NCBI GenBank assembly: GCA_965200945.1
Contig: OZ241749.1
Span: 4,898,001 to 4,962,000, forward strand
Origin: JADCRZ01 sp965200945
GTDB lineage: Bacteria > Bacteroidota > Bacteroidia > Chitinophagales > Chitinophagaceae
DNA length: 64,000 bases
Reading direction: 5' to 3'
The translations under genes were made by a program, and so were the position numbers. Shown one piece after another: positions 61,740-64,000 of this stretch (position 1 is the first letter of the stretch; each line of letters opens with the position of its first letter). The notes under the pieces were generated by a model. It was not told where the DNA came from, made no database searches, and saw only the letters and a list, made by a program, of their open reading frames with translations.

Positions 61740-63104
61740 ATGAACAATATACGGAATATAGCCCTGCTGGTCTTACTGGTTTCGGCAATAACATCCTGCA
61801 AAAAAGAAACGCTGAATGTGCAGCAGCCTGTGGGTTTGGGGGGCGATGTGACTGCTGCCACAAACATCGACAAATGGATTAATGACAGCCTTACAAACCC
61901 TTACAATATCGCGGTGAAATACCGGTGGGAGCCTTTCAATGCGTCTCTGTACAAAAATCTCACTCCGGCGGATGAAAACCGGGTGATACCGCTGCTTTCT
62001 GCACTGAGAACAGCGTGGATCTCCCCCTACAACGACGAAACCGGAAGCACGCTGTTTATGAAAAAGCTGACTCCGAAGCAGCTGGTGCTGCTGGGCAGTG
62101 TGGAATACAACAACTCAACGGTCTTACTGGGGCAGGCGGAAGGCGGAAACAATATTACTTTCTACGATGTAAACCAGCATTTTATGAGTGACCGGCTTGT
62201 CGCCGGAAAATTTGTGATGCATACTGCCCACCATGAGTTTGCACACATCCTTGCACAGAATGTTATTTACCCGACAGATTTCATCGGAGTTTCAGCGAAG
62301 ACCGGACTGGCTGGTTACACTGCCACCTGGTACAATGTCGCCGATGCGGATGCCCTTCAGCAGGGATATATTTCTGCCTATGCGATGGCAAACGCCCAGG
62401 AAGATTTTGCTGAAATGGTTTCAATCATGCTGACGGAAGGAAAGAGCAAGATAGAAGAGCTGAAAGCAATGGCCAATGTATATGCCCGGCAGGCCTTACA
62501 GCAAAAAGAAGATTACGTGGTAACCTATTTTCAGCAGGTATGGAACATAAGCTTTTACAGCTTGCAGACCAAGGTACAGAAGGCGCTTAATGCCCTCTAT
62601 CCTCCGCCTGCGGTGACAGACGTATTCGGATATAATCTTACATACAGCACGGCAAGCGTAAATCCTGCCAACACAACACTTCTTCCGCAGCCAGCCACTT
62701 TTACCGCCATATTTAATGCCGCCAAAACGAACCTGGCCGCTTTTTCTAGCGGCGGAACTTCAGGACGGGTACTGGATTCCTTCGATGTTTATCAATATAG
62801 CCCGACTGCGATCAGCGTTGAATGCTATTTCCATACTGCAACCGCAGCTACCACACCGCTCCTGGCAACCTATGTGTACATCTATGCCAAAGATGCAAAC
62901 AGCGTATACACGTTTACGCTTGCAGCAAGAGATGCCAACGGAATTACTTTTGCCACCCCGCTTGCCCCGCTGGTTAATTACATATCGAACAACAAGTTCA
63001 CAATAACCTGGTATGCCGATCCAAGTGTCACACTTTTTCCAAGAGTGAAATTTACCCCCCAGGCAATTCCCGGCTCTTATTTTTTAGCCAGGTTGTTACC
63101 CTGA
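61740..63104 (+). CDS. Substrate import-associated zinc metallohydrolase lipoprotein
   Basis: 454 residues, lipoprotein signal (ALLVLLVSAITSC then KKETLNV). The zinc site HTAHHEFAHILAQN (H-E-F-A-H, near residue 165) is the family hallmark, with a downstream Glu in AQEDFAEMVSIMLTEGKSK. The family (a putative zinc-binding metallopeptidase, TIGR04549-type) always occurs beside SusC/SusD. It probably trims proteins or peptides at the surface before uptake. C-terminal 150 residues (from TDVFGYNLTYST) form a beta-rich domain. It begins 18 bases after SusD. Confidence 0.9.
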   Translation: MNNIRNIALLVLLVSAITSCKKETLNVQQPVGLGGDVTAATNIDKWINDSLTNPYNIAVKYRWEPFNASLYKNLTPADENRVIPLLSALRTAWISPYNDETGSTLFMKKLTPKQLVLLGSVEYNNSTVLLGQAEGGNNITFYDVNQHFMSDRLVAGKFVMHTAHHEFAHILAQNVIYPTDFIGVSAKTGLAGYTATWYNVADADALQQGYISAYAMANAQEDFAEMVSIMLTEGKSKIEELKAMANVYARQALQQKEDYVVTYFQQVWNISFYSLQTKVQKALNALYPPPAVTDVFGYNLTYSTASVNPANTTLLPQPATFTAIFNAAKTNLAAFSSGGTSGRVLDSFDVYQYSPTAISVECYFHTATAATTPLLATYVYIYAKDANSVYTFTLAARDANGITFATPLAPLVNYISNNKFTITWYADPSVTLFPRVKFTPQAIPGSYFLARLLP

Positions 63105-63139
63105 ACATGATCTCTCTAATTTACCATAGAACTGAAAAT

Positions 63140-64000
63140 ATGAAGTATCTATTTATCTATATTCTGGCTATTGCAGTATTTTTTACCGGATGTAAAAAGA
63201 AAACCGACAGCATTTTCGATAAGTCGATTGATGAGCGCCTGAACACTGCCTTAACCAATTACAGCAATGCGCTTGTGACGGCTCCGGGATGGAAAATGTT
63301 TGTTTACCCCAATGGGCTCGAGAACCTGGGAATAAGGGTCGGGGGCCTGACCTACTACCTGAAGTTCACCAACAACAACCGGGTTACAATGGTGTCCGAC
63401 TTCATCACAACGCTGGCGGCAACTCCCAAAGAGAGCGGCTACCGGCTGAAAGCGCTGCAACGGCCATCGCTCATCTTTGATACTTATACCTACATGCACA
63501 TCCCGGCCGATCCCGACCCGAATGTTTCATTCAGTCCGACCAATACCGGGGGATATGGCTGGGGCACGGATTTCAATTTCGCGTTCACGAATGTTGCAGT
63601 AAAAGATACCATGATATTGCAGGGTAATTTCAACAAAAGTGCTGCCGTGCTGATAAAAGCACGCCAGGGCGAAATCGATTCCGCTTTTACCCGCAACAGG
63701 CTCAGAGACATCATGAACTTGTCTTATGCCTACACTCCTGCAAATCCTTACCTCTATTTTCAGGCAAACTCCAGCCTGCGGGCAGCGGTAGGCTTCGACT
63801 TTAACAATGTGATCATCTCGTTCATTACCGTGGAAGGCGGTAACATCGTTAACAAAAGCGTCGCCTTCAGTTTCACAACGCAAGGCGTGCATCTGATGAC
63901 ACCGGTTACCATCGGAAACTATACTTTTCAGGACATATACTGGGATGATGCAAAAAAAGTTTACTACATTCTCTCCGGTACAACGCATGTGGAATTTGTA
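63140..64000 (+). CDS. DUF4302-family lipoprotein, partial at window end
   Basis: 287 residues are visible with no stop before the window ends. Lipoprotein signal MKYLFIYILAIAVFFTGC then KKKTDSIFDK. The first part has WKMFVYPNGLENLGIRVG, YLKFTNNNRVTMVSDF and a beta-rich pattern as in DUF4302 proteins (about 400-450 residues), which often follow the zinc metallohydrolase in SusCD loci. Likely a surface-exposed binding or accessory protein. The C-terminal part is outside the window. Confidence 0.82.
   Translation, partial: MKYLFIYILAIAVFFTGCKKKTDSIFDKSIDERLNTALTNYSNALVTAPGWKMFVYPNGLENLGIRVGGLTYYLKFTNNNRVTMVSDFITTLAATPKESGYRLKALQRPSLIFDTYTYMHIPADPDPNVSFSPTNTGGYGWGTDFNFAFTNVAVKDTMILQGNFNKSAAVLIKARQGEIDSAFTRNRLRDIMNLSYAYTPANPYLYFQANSSLRAAVGFDFNNVIISFITVEGGNIVNKSVAFSFTTQGVHLMTPVTIGNYTFQDIYWDDAKKVYYILSGTTHVEFV

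Noticed and set aside
1..64000. CRISPR arrays, tRNA, rRNA, insertion sequences, prophage
   Set aside because: No regular spacer-repeat pattern, cloverleaf, transposase or phage gene was recognised in any intergenic space.

Overview
The window looks like a chromosomal segment of a Bacteroidota bacterium, most likely family Chitinophagaceae. The evidence is a SusC/SusD pair, lipoprotein and TAT-exported glycoside hydrolases, one protein ending in a type IX secretion sorting domain, Bacteroidota-type promoter motifs and terminator palindromes, and PorT-like barrels. No tRNA, rRNA, CRISPR array, insertion sequence or prophage was recognised. The sequence starts inside a sulfatase gene and ends inside a DUF4302-type lipoprotein gene.

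Layout. 1-5.6 kb: sulfatase (partial), AGE-family sugar epimerase, CE2-like esterase and sialate O-acetylesterase, a carbohydrate-modifying group. 5.8-12.1 kb: a phytase-esterase-like T9SS protein, two paralogous small proteins, a small basic protein and a phosphocholine-type phospholipase C. 12.1-16.8 kb: a damaged polyphosphate neighbourhood (frameshifted ppk1, CHAD remnant, broken CYTH gene) interrupted by an AT-rich island that encodes a response regulator and a pseudoreceiver-sugar transferase fusion. 16.9-27.2 kb: a complete potassium-uptake locus on the minus strand: NtrC-type regulator, an unnamed 27-aa membrane peptide, KdpF, KdpA, KdpB, KdpC, a porin, a KdpD sensor half and a separate histidine kinase. 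27.6-29.5 kb: a PorT-like barrel with an S41 protease lipoprotein. 30.1-43.7 kb: exported CAZymes (GH92, GH97, GH29, TIM-barrel isomerase, GH95, GH97, GH13) without their own SusC/SusD. 43.7-46.6 kb: GNAT, ArsR regulator and small proteins separated by strong terminators, in lower-GC DNA. 46.8-56.4 kb: housekeeping (M23 endopeptidase, RecQ, OsmC, PnuC-NadR-PrmC operon, 2H phosphoesterase, EamA, MmcB-like, aldo/keto reductase). 56.8-64 kb: SusC, SusD, zinc metallohydrolase lipoprotein and DUF4302 lipoprotein, an outer-membrane import operon.

How the genes fit together. The kdp locus has a sensor and transporter arrangement that differs from the E. coli model: KdpD is cut into two coupled genes and the regulator is sigma-54 type rather than KdpE. 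The two CAZyme groups together suggest release of fucose, alpha-linked hexoses and acetyl and sulfate groups from complex glycans. Intergenic spaces carry at least two dispersed palindromic repeat families, which explain several spurious open frames.
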